Of a stretch of 64,000 nucleotides of DNA, positions 37,041 to 48,851 are shown one piece after another. The notes under the pieces were generated by a model. The model had not been told where the DNA came from and ran no database searches. It was given only the letters and a program-made list of their open reading frames with translations. Position 1 is the first letter of the stretch, and each line of letters starts with the position of its first letter. Source of the stretch: Sipunculus nudus (Eukaryota; Annelida; Sipuncula; Golfingiida; Sipunculidae); contig CM049307.1 in assembly GCA_026874595.1 (NCBI GenBank), forward strand, positions 39,412,862 to 39,476,861, in the 5' to 3' direction. The position numbers and the translations under genes were made by a program.

Positions 37041-37065
37041 ATGCTGGGCAGGGTTTTCAAGCCAG
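37041..37065 (+). CDS. FAM234: FAM234-family protein, exon 1 (8 codons)
   Basis: ATG at 37041 opens MLGRVFKP and the exon ends CCAG|GTAGGC with one base carried over. Joined to the exon at 55577 this gives Ala then PSRQTAQYAKLPQ, a basic start leading to an acidic tail. Vertebrate FAM234B likewise starts with a very short first coding exon of basic and hydrophobic residues, by memory. Evidence is the matching phase, promoter-like DNA just upstream and the absence of an in-frame start in exon 2 before its Met codon at 55756. The 18.5 kb separation makes this inference rather than proof. Confidence 0.55.
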
Positions 37066-37449
37066 GTAGGCAAGTTGATCGTGATAAACAAATGTCGTGA
37101 TTAATATACACACGGGTAAACATATTAACTGTCAATTGAATCTTCGGTAGTACGTTTTGTCTTGAGTGGAGGGGGCAATCTGCCAGAATCTGGTGCCAGC
37201 ACTGTTCATTATAACATGAACACTTAGGACTCACTGACTGTCAGTGTAATCTGGTGGTCACCGACACAAGTGACAGCCAGGTGGATCAGTATGGGGTGGT
37301 GGAGGAGAGGGGGACGGGAGGGAGGGGAGGGGGCGTGGTGGGCGTGCCCCTTGTAGAGCAACAATAAACTGATAAATTCAGTTCTACAGGTTGGATAGAG
37401 AAAAACCCAAAAGAGGGTGATATTTATTGAGTGGATAGAGAGAAAAAAT

Positions 37450-37655
37450 CAGTGTTGTTAAGTTTTTCCCAGTGCGGTATTTACCAGCTGGTAAATACTG
37501 ATATTTACAGCCTTTGGAAAAACCTCTCAAAGTGGGAAAATGGGAAAAACTGGGAAAAACCTCTAATAATCTTATAAAAGGAGAGACCAGCAGATATCTG
37601 ACTGAATTAAAAGGAAATATCATCTCACACACACATATATATATATATCTATATA

Positions 37656-37696
<41 letters not shown>

Positions 37697-38405
37697 TTAA
37701 ACAAACATACTCAAATCACAAAACCAAGATATGAAAATATATGCATATATGTATATATGTATCATAATGTATGTGTATATCAGAGTTGGGTCCAGGTACT
37801 TTTAAAGTACTCGAGTACTAGTACTGAGTTCTTTAAAAGTACTCGAGAACAAGGATGGGTACTTTTGCACTTTTTTCAAAAGCACTCGAGTACGAGTACC
37901 AAGTACTCAAAATGTACTCATGAGTACTTAAATGTGTACTTTTTGTAACCAAACTTGTTTAATGATGTTATTGAATTAAATATATTCTCAGAAAGTTAAA
38001 ATTATTTTTATTAATGAAAACCCAGTACAAAATAAAAATATATACAATGTTGTGTTATACTTAATCAAGATACTGAGGCGAAATGTAAACCCTAGGGCAT
38101 ATAAACAGGCCATATACAGTTGAAATACTTAACACATTAACTTAATAAAGTAGGCAGTTTGCATATATCTTACTATAATATTCTAAAATAAACTATAACT
38201 AATATAATGAATTGAGATTAAAGGGTATTTAGAAAAATATGAAACACCCAAAAGTACTCATGAAGTACTCATATGAGTACTGAATACTTTCAAAGTACTT
38301 GAGTACAAGTACGAGTACTTTTGTGATTTTTAAAAAGTACTCAGGTATGAGTACTGAGTACTCAAAAAAGTACTCATTAGTACGAGTACTTTTGGACCCA
38401 ACTCT

Positions 38406-38458
<53 letters not shown>

Positions 38459-38652
38459 GCACACATATAATTTCAACATTAAACAGAATTAATTAACTAT
38501 ACATCATTATACTCTCTCAAAAATTTTGATCAGACATTTTCCCCAGTAATTCCTGGTACTAACCAGTTTTCCCCCAGTTATTCCCAATTAATCCCGGGTT
38601 TTTCCCACTGTCCCGGAAAAACTAGTTTTTCCTGGGAAAAATAACAACCCTG
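37450..38652 (+). mobile_element. hAT-type element with exact 8-bp target duplication
   Basis: Left end CAGTGTTGTTAAGTTTTTCC, right end TTTTTCCTGGGAAAAATAAC then AACCCTG (inverse of CAGGGTTGTTA). The eight bases GAAAAAAT flank it exactly at 37442-37449 and 38653-38660. Eight-base duplication and CAGxGTTG ends are hAT hallmarks. It carries a second hAT (37781-38406) and TA tracts inside. No transposase. Confidence 0.85.
37781..38406 (+). mobile_element. hAT-type MITE nested in the previous element
   Basis: Ends CAGAGTTGGGTCCAGGTACT and, inverted, CAGAGTTGGGTCCAAAAGTA. Both subterminal regions are dense in AGTACTCGAGTACT-like overlapping palindromes. The flanking eight bases GTGTATAT and GGATATAT match at six of eight. 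Non-coding. Confidence 0.8.
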
Positions 38653-39824
38653 GAAAAAATAGATAGTGGATTAGAATACAAATAGGTCCATGATTGATGC
38701 CAGAGTCAAGAGCTGCAATTGTTAAAATCAAACTGCAGGTTATATATATATATTTAATATAATATGGAATATAAGAAGATTTGGGCCAGGTACTTGTCAC
38801 AGTCCCAAGTACAGGTCCAAGTATATGCTTATTAATAATAGGTCGATGTAGAGGGGATGTATATAGGTGATGAAATAAACGTGATGTAAAAAGACCACTG
38901 TGATGTCATTACTACTAATTGTCAAGTGGATGTGTTTTTAGTCCGTCATCTTAGGTCGTCACTGACATGTCACAAGACTGGGTACATCTGATCTGTCATT
39001 TTCCCTTCTAAATTAACCTTATGGAATCCATACAGAGAGCATTATTTTGCTGGTAGATAATCGCGACATTTGTATGATTTGCCTCTGAGGTACTTAAAGG
39101 TAAGCAAGCCTTAATGAATTTTATAAAAACTATCAGGAATAAAACAAGTGGAAAGGGGTGCTCGAACTGAATATAGCTACAGGTCCAAGTACTTTCAAAA
39201 GTACCAGGGCACAGGGACATTTTAGTTTTCCTTTACAGTACTGATACTGCAGGCCTTTCAGCATCTTCAGCTATTATCATTCATATAATGAAATCATAAA
39301 AAAAAGAATATATTCATAACACTCATTGATCTTATAATATACAGAGTACAAGCTGTTTCAAGTGTAGCATACTGCATACATATATTGTAGCCATTATTAT
39401 ACCATACCATTACCTACTAAAATGACAAGCCATCATACAGGTCTGTATATGACATGGCTTAACAATAATGGAACTAGGTTGATAAGATTGGGCTAGGAGA
39501 ACATAAAAATCAAGTATTTTGTTGAGTAATTAACAGCTCTCAGAAGTTCATGTTTCTGTTGAAGGAGTCCAGTGATGGGCTGAATAATTTTGGGTTGGTG
39601 CGGTCTTGTAACCAGTAGCAGTTTAACTCTTTAACATCTGTATAGTTCAGCGATGTTAGGCAAGATTGGGAATGAGTGAGCAACAGCCACTAAATCTGGA
39701 AGGTTAATCTATTTGTCAGGAGAACGTGTACTTGGTTAATTTCTTTTGTGTGAAATTCCTCAAGTCAAGCAGTAGACTAACGTCTTACTAATGAACAGTG
39801 CAAGACTTTGTTTGTAGTTTTTAA

Positions 39825-40363
39825 CTATGGTCCGTTTCATCCCCTCATGTCCACCTGTTTTTTGCTATGAAAATTTTTATTATAAAATTTCATTATAAGG
39901 GAAACAATTCATTGTAGGTTAGAGGATCAAAGGACTTAATTTTCAACAAGGTAAATAAATACCTATATTTAAGAAACAGAATTATTTGAAAACATGAGAA
40001 ATCAGTCTACATTTTACAACATATCAGACTCAATTATGGCGGTCGAGGTCATTGGTCACATGCAAAAACAGCCTCAGTTTACAGCTGCTGATTGGATGAT
40101 GTTATGTACACAATCTAAACAATTTAACCAGCTAAAATAAAAAATGAAAGATGGCTACTCATACAGGGACACATCATATCTGCCAGATCATTGTGAAGAG
40201 GCCAAAAAGCTGTGAAACATAACCTGTACATATATTAAAAAATTCTTAAATAACATATAAGGTTTTCACTTTCATATGTAGTTTTCTAGGAAATTATTGG
40301 AAAATATCAACTTTAAAGAAAATCTCCAAAAACAGTGGACACAGGTCAGTGGAATGGAGTATA
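39825..40363 (+). mobile_element. MITE, copy 3 of 3
   Basis: Left CTATGGTCCGTTTCATCCCC, right inverse ending GTGGAATGGAGTATA. Same length and internal order as the 17611 copy, including CAGCTGCTGATTGGATGATG and CTGCCAGATCATTGTGAAGA. Confidence 0.8.
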
Positions 40364-40458
40364 ACTGTAACTAGGGCTGTAATGATACATTATCTCATGA
40401 TACCATACAAATAAAATAAAAATGGATTATTTTGAATTAAACCAGATCTAAGACTATA

Positions 40459-41400
40459 CAGTCGCGACTTGACATTCCGACCCTTAACAATCCGGAAACC
40501 TTGCAATCCGACGGTATTTTGCAATAAACGAACGGGACCCATAGAAATTAGCCTTGACAAACCGACAGCCTTGGATTCTGACTCCGACATGACATTTCCC
40601 GACACAAACAAGGATACCGACGTATTGTCTGACTTGACAATCCGACCGGTATATTGTCCTTTGATGTCAGTCGTCGGGCTCGTGCACACAGCACCCTGAT
40701 CAATTAGGCGTGAAATGCAGTGATGCGTATTGTTCTAACTGTACATGAGAACCAATTATTGAGTCAATTTGGCTCACTAATTAAGTCAGTTTACATCCGT
40801 ATGTGGCACACATGAACCTCTTGGTGTGTGAAATACCCGCAGGTGGAGAATTGTGGTGGGGACCTTTTCCAGGCACTTAACAGCGCGGACCACGTGACCG
40901 CGGAGCGATACCTCGTATACCTCGATACCTTGTTTAGAAAAGTCTGTGAAAATGAAAAATAAAAGAACAAGATACCAGACAGATATGCTTGCATTCTCTA
41001 GACGCACATGAACTTAGTAGATCAACTGCTGGTTCAAATATATACATTTAGTTAATGTTTGTTCAGAAATATAAGCATATCTCATAATTGTAGAATCTGC
41101 ATAGGTCGTCAATCTTGACGAACGTAGTATATATAGACACGTATATAAAGAAATAAAAAGAGTACTCAATGACGGATGTTTTTTTATTTTCTAATTCACA
41201 TTAATCATAACAATATCATAGGGCCTATACGTAGTTTATTATAACAAAATAATTAATGAATTATAACAAGTCCTCCAAACATTTAGGTAACATTGTATCT
41301 TTACCCTCCGTCACCTTTATTGATTTGACAGTCTGACAGCCTTGCAATCCGACGTAAATTAGCGAATTACATTTAGTGTCGGATTATCAAGTCACGACTG
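40459..41400 (+). mobile_element. Pogo/Tigger-like element with TA target sites
   Basis: Left end CAGTCGCGACTTGACATTCC and right end, inverted, CAGTCGTGACTTGATAATCC, both flanked directly by TA (40457-40458, 41401-41402). Blocks of the type TTGACAATCCGAC recur in both end regions. 942 bp, no transposase. Open frames inside are by-products of the repeats. Confidence 0.8.
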
Positions 41401-42004
41401 TAATTGATGATATCAGTACCTTATTTGACTCTGTATCTGATGTGTCGATGCACTGGTGAATCCTTACAGCTCTATGGATAACTGAGACTTCAGTCAAATG
41501 ATATGGCCCTGAAAATAGAGCATTATCTTCAATCTGACTAGCATTTATATAAATTGTGTGAAGCAACACAACTTGCCAGATGTATTAATATATTAAAAAA
41601 ACTCCCAAGTTTTTGAAGCAACCAGAGAGAAAGATCATCTTTTTTGAGATGATTTTCTTATATGTTTGGATTTTGGCTAGCTGTCACATGCTGTTATCTA
41701 TATATATATATACCATTACCTCAATAATCTTGGTTTTCTTAGCATTTTCTGAGCAAATTAGATCATACATTACCGGCTTCAATATCATCAAAAAGATATC
41801 TTATCCAGTGGGGATAAGTACCTATAATAATATTAATAGTATTTTAAGCTCAGCTGACTGAAAGTCATCTCAGCTTTAGTGATCACCCTTTGTCCGGCGT
41901 CCGGCCGTCAGTTAACAGGGCACAAAATGTAACTGTTTGACCTAGAAACTTCTAATTGAACATCCAGGGATGTCCGGGGCAAATCTCCTTGGAAACCCCA
42001 AATT

Positions 42005-43563
42005 AGGTCATGGTGACCTATATTTTGTGACTTACGGGCCGAAAACATGATTTTGAGCACCCAAACAGTCAGACAGGGCACAAATTGTATCCATTAGGCC
42101 TAGAATCCTCTAACCTGACATTAAAAAAGATCCTAGGCAAATATCCATGGAAACCTGAAACTAGGTCACTGTGACCTATATTCTCCGATCTATAGGGAAA
42201 AGATGTCATATGAGCCTCCTGAATGTCACATGGGCACAAATCTTAATTATTTGACCTAGATTCTTCTTACTGTCTATCCAGAGAGGTCCTTGGCAAATCT
42301 CCTTGGAAACCTGAAATTAGGTCATGGTGACCTATATTTTGTGACCTACAGGCCATAAACATGATTTTGAGCAACCAGACAGTCAGATAGGGCACAATTT
42401 GTATCCATTAGGCCTAGAAACCTCATAAATTGCATTAAGGTAGATCTGAGGCAATTGTTCTTGGAAACCTGAAATTAGGTCACCATGACCTATATTCTGT
42501 GACCTATAGGAAAAGATGTTGTATAAACACCCTAAATGTCAGATGGCCACAAATCCCATCTGTTAGGCCTAGAATCTTCTCACACAATATCTTGGGAGGT
42601 TCTAGGAAAATCTCCTTGGAAACCTAAAATTAGGTCATGGTGACCTATAATTTGTGACCTACAGGTCAAAAGCATGATTTAAGGTACCCTGAATGTCAGA
42701 TGGGCACAAATTTTTTCTGTTAGGCCTAGAATCTTTTAACGCAACATCCTGGGAGGTCCTAGGCAAATCTCCTTGGAAACTTGAAATAAGGTCATGGTTA
42801 CCTACATTTTGTGACCTACAGGCCGAAAACAGGATAATGAGCATCCAGAAAGTCAGGCAGGGCACACATTGTATTTGTTAGGCCTAGAATCTTCATATGT
42901 AACTTTCTCAAATATTCATGGCAAAGGTCCATGGTATACTGAAATTAGGTCCCTATGACCTATTTTTTGTGACCTATAGGAAAAGAAGTCATATTAGCAC
43001 CTAGACAGTAAAACAGGGTACAAATTGTATTTATTAGGCCTAGAATGTTCTAATGTAACATTGAGGGAGGTCCTAGTCAGATGTCCTAGGAAACCTGAAA
43101 TTAGGTCATGGTGACCCATATTCTGTTGGGCTGAAAAATGATTTTGAGCACCAAGACAGAAAAGGCAAAAAATGTATCCATTAGTCCTAGAATCACAATA
43201 TCCTGGGAGATTCTAGGCAAATCTCCTTTGAAACCTGAATTTAGGTCATGGGTTACCTATATTTTGTGACCTTCAGGCAGAAAACAGGATTTTGAGCACC
43301 CAGAAAGTCAGATAGGCCTAATGTTGTATATGTTTGGCCTAGAATCTACTAATGTGACATTCTGAGTTGTCCTTGGCAAATGTCCTTGGAAAACTGAAAT
43401 TAGGTCACCATGACCTATATTTTGCGACCTTTAGGAAAAAATGTCATACCCAGACAGACTGGGCACAAATTGTATTCAATAGGTAATAGAATCTTCTTAC
43501 GCAACATCCTAGGAGGTTCTAGGCAAACCTCCTTGAAAACCTGAAATTAGGTCATGGTGACCT
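42005..43563 (+). repeat. 157-bp-period array with estrogen-response-element palindromes
   Basis: Eleven evenly spaced sites of form AGGTCAnnnTGACCT start at 42005, 42163, 42319, 42477, 42632, 42789, 42947, 43103, 43243, 43402 and 43549. Seven are perfect (42005, 42163, 42319, 42477, 42632, 43402, 43549). Spacing is 154 to 159 bp for most. Each monomer also has GGGCACAAATTGTAT, TTAGGCCTAGAATC and CTTGGAAACCTGAAA blocks. The monomer length recalls the core repeats of bivalve pearl elements and the satellite BIV160, by memory. Confidence 0.85.
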
Positions 43564-43732
43564 ATATTCTGCAAGCTACTGACCAGAAACATGATTTTTA
43601 GCAGTCGGACAGGACACAAATTGTATCCACTAGAGCTAGACTCTTCTAACATGACATTGAGGAAGTCCTTGGCAATTCTCCTTTAGACACCTGAAATTGG
43701 ATCATGGTGAGCTTTATATTCTGCTAGCTAAG

Positions 43733-45530
43733 CCAGACTTTTTTAATTCTTTGGTTTACGAACATGTTTGACTAAAGTGATAGGTAGGAGGTAGGGAAAA
43801 AAAAAAAAATGGAACAAACCTGGATACTGGTGTTTGTGAATCCTGTATTGTACAGTTGGGTTATAAAATTCATTTTTTAAATGGCACTATATTAACCTAT
43901 ATAAAATATATAAAATAATATATAAAAATTAAAAAATTATCATCCTCTTGAGTTTTCCACATGAATCATGCGTGTGCCTTGTTATTTCAAGCCATTAAAA
44001 TGTCATTGAAGGTAAAATAATGACAAATAAAAGTTTAAACAGTAACACTTATAAATGATTTCATACGCACCTGAAATAAAACTTCAGTCACTGCCCATTG
44101 TCAATTAAGTGAACTGTCTTTTTTATAGTTTTACAAATTAAAGATCAGTCAAATACTTTAAAAAAATACAAAATAATATATTTTTGTCATATATACAAGG
44201 AGAAAACTAAATATTCACTGCTAGCATGATAGACTGCAGTTTTTATTTTTCCGTCGTGAATGACAGTAACAATGACAATATGCAACTTGCAGTTATTTGC
44301 CTATTGTTTATCAAAAATTCAAATGTCAACAACATGGAACTCGAAGTTGTTTGATTCATGACCATGACCTTTTCTTTTTTGTGTTGCGCATGTTTGATAG
44401 TCCTTTGAATATACAACAACTGCTAATAAAGTGAGGTTACCTTTGGAGATCACATTGAATAATTCAACTATTTTAAAAGTTTAAAAAGTATTAATAATCT
44501 TTATTTATTAATAAAGATCTGCATTTCTTACCACGGCCGTGAAAGTACGTACCGTACTCAGTTTAATATGCCGTCAGGCGTCACTTGGCCACTGTCAGTC
44601 CGGTATTGCTTTTCGGCATCCATACTCATCAAAGCTTCCATCACATCCGTTTGGAACAATTAAATGAATCCTTTCAAAGTTTCTGCATTTTAAATGGCTT
44701 TCATTTTAGCTTGCTTTTGTTTTGACTGTAAAAATACCCACAAAACCTACGCTTCACATAAACCCGCGCCACTAAGACTACAGATAGTCGGAAATCCTGC
44801 AGAAACCCTGAGAATTCCTGGAGTCTTAAAAGAAAACATGACGACCTGGCCTGATGCAGTATATAATTTCATCTGTTCAGTAATTTTCTTTTAAGCGTCA
44901 CAAGACTACGTTTTTTAGTTTTGACAGGTTAAAACTTTTTAAGAGTAAATTTGTGAAACTTAGCCAATTTGCAGTAATAAATAGTGTCTGACTTTGAGTG
45001 CAATAATCAGTATTAAGAAGTAAATTTGTTTGTATATCTAGCAAGTTATTAACAGTGGAAAGCTGGTAAAGCCGCTATGCAACCAAACTAATTTTCTTTT
45101 CTAATTCACATCTATCTAAAACAAATATGCTTAACGAGGTAAATATGACAGAAACGCTGGTTTAAAAATGTACTGTAGTGCAGAAAACTCTCCAAGAATT
45201 CTCAATTTCCCTGCTGAACCTTTTGACTACTTGATGGCCAATCAATTGCATTTATGGCCCAAGGATACCCTATTGTGATTGGCTTAAACCCTCCCTCTCT
45301 CATTACGAAAGTGACCTTAGCCAATTAATTAGCCAATCATAAGAGTTCTAACGTTTGAGGTGATCTAATACACACGGTCACTGAACATTTCATTTGTCAA
45401 CAACCGTGTTGGATTCGGCGACGCAATATAAAAGGAAAAAAAAGTCAAAATGCCAATTTTATTTTTTTTCTGAAATGAGGATGTCGGAGGTCGGCGGGTT
45501 TATAAACCGAAAAATTGAAAAAATTCTGGC
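43733..45530 (+). mobile_element. Inverted-repeat element interrupting the 157-bp array
   Basis: The array monomer is broken after CTGCTAGCTAA (43.73 kb) and resumes with GGACCAGAAACATGATG (45.54 kb). The insert ends are imperfectly inverse: GCCAGACTTTTTTAATTC with TTTGGTTTACGAAC on the left, and, read inverted, GCCAGAATTTTTTCAATT with TTTCGGTTTATAAAC on the right. A short CTA may be the target duplication. About 1.8 kb, no transposase recognised. Confidence 0.5.
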
Positions 45531-48387
45531 CCTATGGACCAGAAACATGATGTTGAGCACCCAGACAGACAGGGTACAAATTGTATCCATTTTCCTTGGA
45601 ACCCTGTATTGTGAAATCCATGGTATTACTGGGCAGCTCTTCTATGAATCCTGAATTTTTTATTAGCTCAGCTGACTATAAGTCATCTGAGCTATAGTCG
45701 TGGTCCATTGTCCGTCGTCCGTCCGTCTGTCCGTCCGTCCGTCCGTCGTGCCGTCCGTAGATGTGGCACGTTTTGAAACCGTAAGACCTAGGAATCCAAA
45801 ATTCGGCATAATGTTAGATGTCCCCAAGATCTCCTACCAAGCCGAAAACTGGGTCTTTTCGACTTCGTTCCTTTGAAAAATTAAGGAAAAACCTCAATTT
45901 TTTATTAAAAACCTATTTTCACACTTCAGGACTGCCTAATATTAAAACCACTCATCTGTTTTTCCTCATATTTACCATAGATATTCCTCTATATAGTTCC
46001 TATGTACATTCAAGAAATTGTCTGTATTATATAATTTAAAAAAGTTATGGACCCAAACATAATGCATTTTGTAAAAAATCAGGAAAGATATTTGATCACT
46101 TAACACAAAACATGTTAAAGCTATGGACCTTTTTTCCAGTAATATAACTTTAATTAATCAAAATTAAATTTTATACCCAAAATTAGATGAAAATCTTTTA
46201 AATTTTTTAAAATATTAATAAAAATAAAAAATTGGTACCTTAAATTTTGCCCAACTTTGACCATGGCACGTTTTTTCCTGTAAGTACTGTGGATTTAATT
46301 TTCACAGCATGATTTTGCTATCTTTACAACTGTTAACACCAAAAATTAGAAACCAGTTGATCAAAAACTGTAGATTTTATTCAGGTTTTCAAGCACCATG
46401 TAACATATTTTTTACATCAAGCTAGTGTTATGCAGTTTGCAAGAGCTCAGCTCCCCAGCTTCAGCTCTTAGTTCCTTAAATTCGGCATACAGCTAGATGT
46501 CTCCAAAATCCCCAACCATGCCAAGAATTTGGTCACTAGGACTTAATACCTTCAAGATATTATTGAAAAACTTCATTTTTCCATTAAAAACCCATTGTTA
46601 CACTTCAAGACTGCCTAATATCAAAACCACTGATCTGACTTTAATCATAAATAATATACATATTTTTCATTCTCTATGCACATGCCAGAATGATATCAGT
46701 ATTGCATATTTGTTTTAAATTAGGGCCCAAACATAATGCACTTTGTAAAAAATCAAGAAATATATTTACTCCCTTAAAAAGGAGATTTCTGAAGCTAGAG
46801 ATTTTTTGTCAGGGATGTAACATTATTTAATCAAGATTCAATTGAATACCCAAAATTAGTTATGAATTTTTCAAATTTTATAAGTTATTAGTATAAATGT
46901 AAAATTAGTACCTTAAATTTTGCCCAACTTTGACCATGGCACGTTTGTTTCCTGTGAGCACTGTTGATATAATTTTCATATCATGCACACATAAGGATTT
47001 CAGCTTAAAATTTTAGAAAGCTGAAAGAAATTGGCCAAAAATTGTAGCTTTTATTAATGTTTTTATGAGACCCTGTCAGACTTTGGCTCTCTCAAGCCCC
47101 TCTTGAGTCACCTGTATGTTGACCTTGTTGAACTTTCAGCAAATTATGCATGCTTGAGGCGAGGCATACACGGGGGGAATCCAGGCAGCTTATGGCCAGC
47201 CACAGTTGATCCAGGTGTCCAACCCAACTCATCTAGTAGTTTTAACCAACTACATAACAATAAACAATAAATTAATAAATTTTTATTGGTTTTGTAATAA
47301 TAAATTAAAGAAAAATAGAAAAGGAATTTGTTAGTTTATAATAACAGGAAATTAACTTGCAGTTACTGATGATATAAGAATCTTGTATCGATGGATAGAA
47401 TGTCACGTATTCCAAATAACACCATGCAGTCACCTATGGTATTTTTCAGTTCAATTTTAATGATAAAGAAGTAAATCATATTATTCATTACTAATCATTA
47501 GGGATCATATGATGGAAATTAATGATAGACAAAGATGCAGTTGATAATATTAATCTAGATTCCTACTGTGTCTAGTGTGTACATTGATGTGAAAATAGTC
47601 CAAAATGAATTTATTACAGTTATTTTTTAATATAAATAAAAGCCATAAAACCAGGTACTTATGATCATTATTTAAATGTGTGAATTTTGTATATTCTGGA
47701 TTCTCAACATCATTGTTTGGTGAAAACTGAATAAATACCAGACATGGTGCGAATACTTTGTAATTGTATTTAAATACGAATATGATTATGTAATCCATTA
47801 TAAATTTCTTGCATAAAGAATGGGAATTCAGGTAAAAATGAAAGTATATGAATACCAGTGCAAATACTTTCAAAATGTATTCATGAATGCATTCATGAAT
47901 ATATTCTTTAATATTATTTTAATAATCATTTCAGTTATATTTCATTTTAAAAAATCATGATTCTCTTATTATTTTAATAAAAATTATATTAGGGACAATA
48001 TTTGTAATTTTTTTTAATTAATAGTTAAACCCTTATATTATATATTCTGCTTATAATTTATATGGCCAAGTCAAAATCTGTGTGACAATAGTACTCCATT
48101 TGTTAATAAAATAAATGAAATCAATCCTCTTCCCTGTCTCCAAAGGTACTATCAAAGTCATACATAAGCTAAACAACAACAACTCATAATACAGCTTATA
48201 TTTATTACCACACAAAACCAGCATGTGCCTCATTTCTAAATAATATTTTTAATCATATATAACAGCTGAGCGTCGTGACCCATAGGTCCCTTGTTTTCTG
48301 TCCATTATTCAACACAGTTTCATTAGCCATAGGCTATTCTCACAGACAATATATAACAATAATAAAAGAAATGAGCACCCAGTCAAA

Positions 48388-48420
48388 TTTAGCTGAGCAT
48401 CATGGCCCATGGGCCACTTG
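48388..48420 (+). repeat. Second H2 3' tail with compensated hairpin
   Basis: AGCTGAGCATCA followed by the perfect palindrome TGGCCCATGGGCCA (48403-48416) and CTTG before TT. Relative to TGACCCATGGGTCA at 33216, both arms changed together (A to G, T to C), so pairing is kept. Confidence 0.75.
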
Positions 48421-48851
48421 TTATAAAGACCCCATAGCAACTGAATGATATTGGTAACGTAATAGTGGTTTAATTGGAGAAACATGAAGCTATTGATTAA
48501 CACATGGGTAAGAGTCTATAGCTCTCATGTGTGTTCCTACCTAGACTAATTGGCTAGTCAGCTACAATTAGGACTAGGCTTCTGCTACTGGCTTGAATCT
48601 CTGTCATCATGCAAACCATTTATAAGGCAAGTAGATCAACATATATATGTATTCCGCCAGCACTGAATGAATGATTAACACAATGTTCCATACAGGGTTG
48701 GTTTTCTCCCGGAAGAAATGTATTTCTTCTGAGACATTGGAAGAAAGTGGAGGAGGTTTCTTATGGAAGTAATGAATGAAAGTGAAATTTAGCGGACAGT
48801 AAGAGTAATAGTGTGATACACAAAAATAAAAACAGATATTGAACTATTTTT

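Larger units (their letters stand above)
41847..48293 (+). mobile_element. Helentron-like family H2 region (nested copies)
   Basis: Two heads (AGCTCAGCTGACTGAAAGTC at 41847; AGCTCAGCTGACTATAAGTC at 45665, followed by a (GTCC)n tract) and two tails are present. The tails are CAGCTGAGCGTCGTGACCCA ending CTTG at 48293, and AGCTGAGCATCATGGCCCAT ending CTTG at 48420. The first head leads into a 157-bp monomer array (41.9-43.7 kb). The second leads into two units of about 680 bp (ATTCGGCATA-type starts near 45802 and 46482). The simplest reading is one H2 element inserted into another. No coding capacity. Confidence 0.65.

Noticed and set aside
37514-37948. 144-codon open frame on the plus strand
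   Set aside because: It consists of a translated (TA)n tract and the palindromic end of the nested hAT element.
44694-44894. 66-codon frame with several Cys residues in the 1.8 kb insert
   Set aside because: No conserved spacing of a known Cys-rich domain, no splice signals and no partner exon. Kept only as part of the unknown insert.
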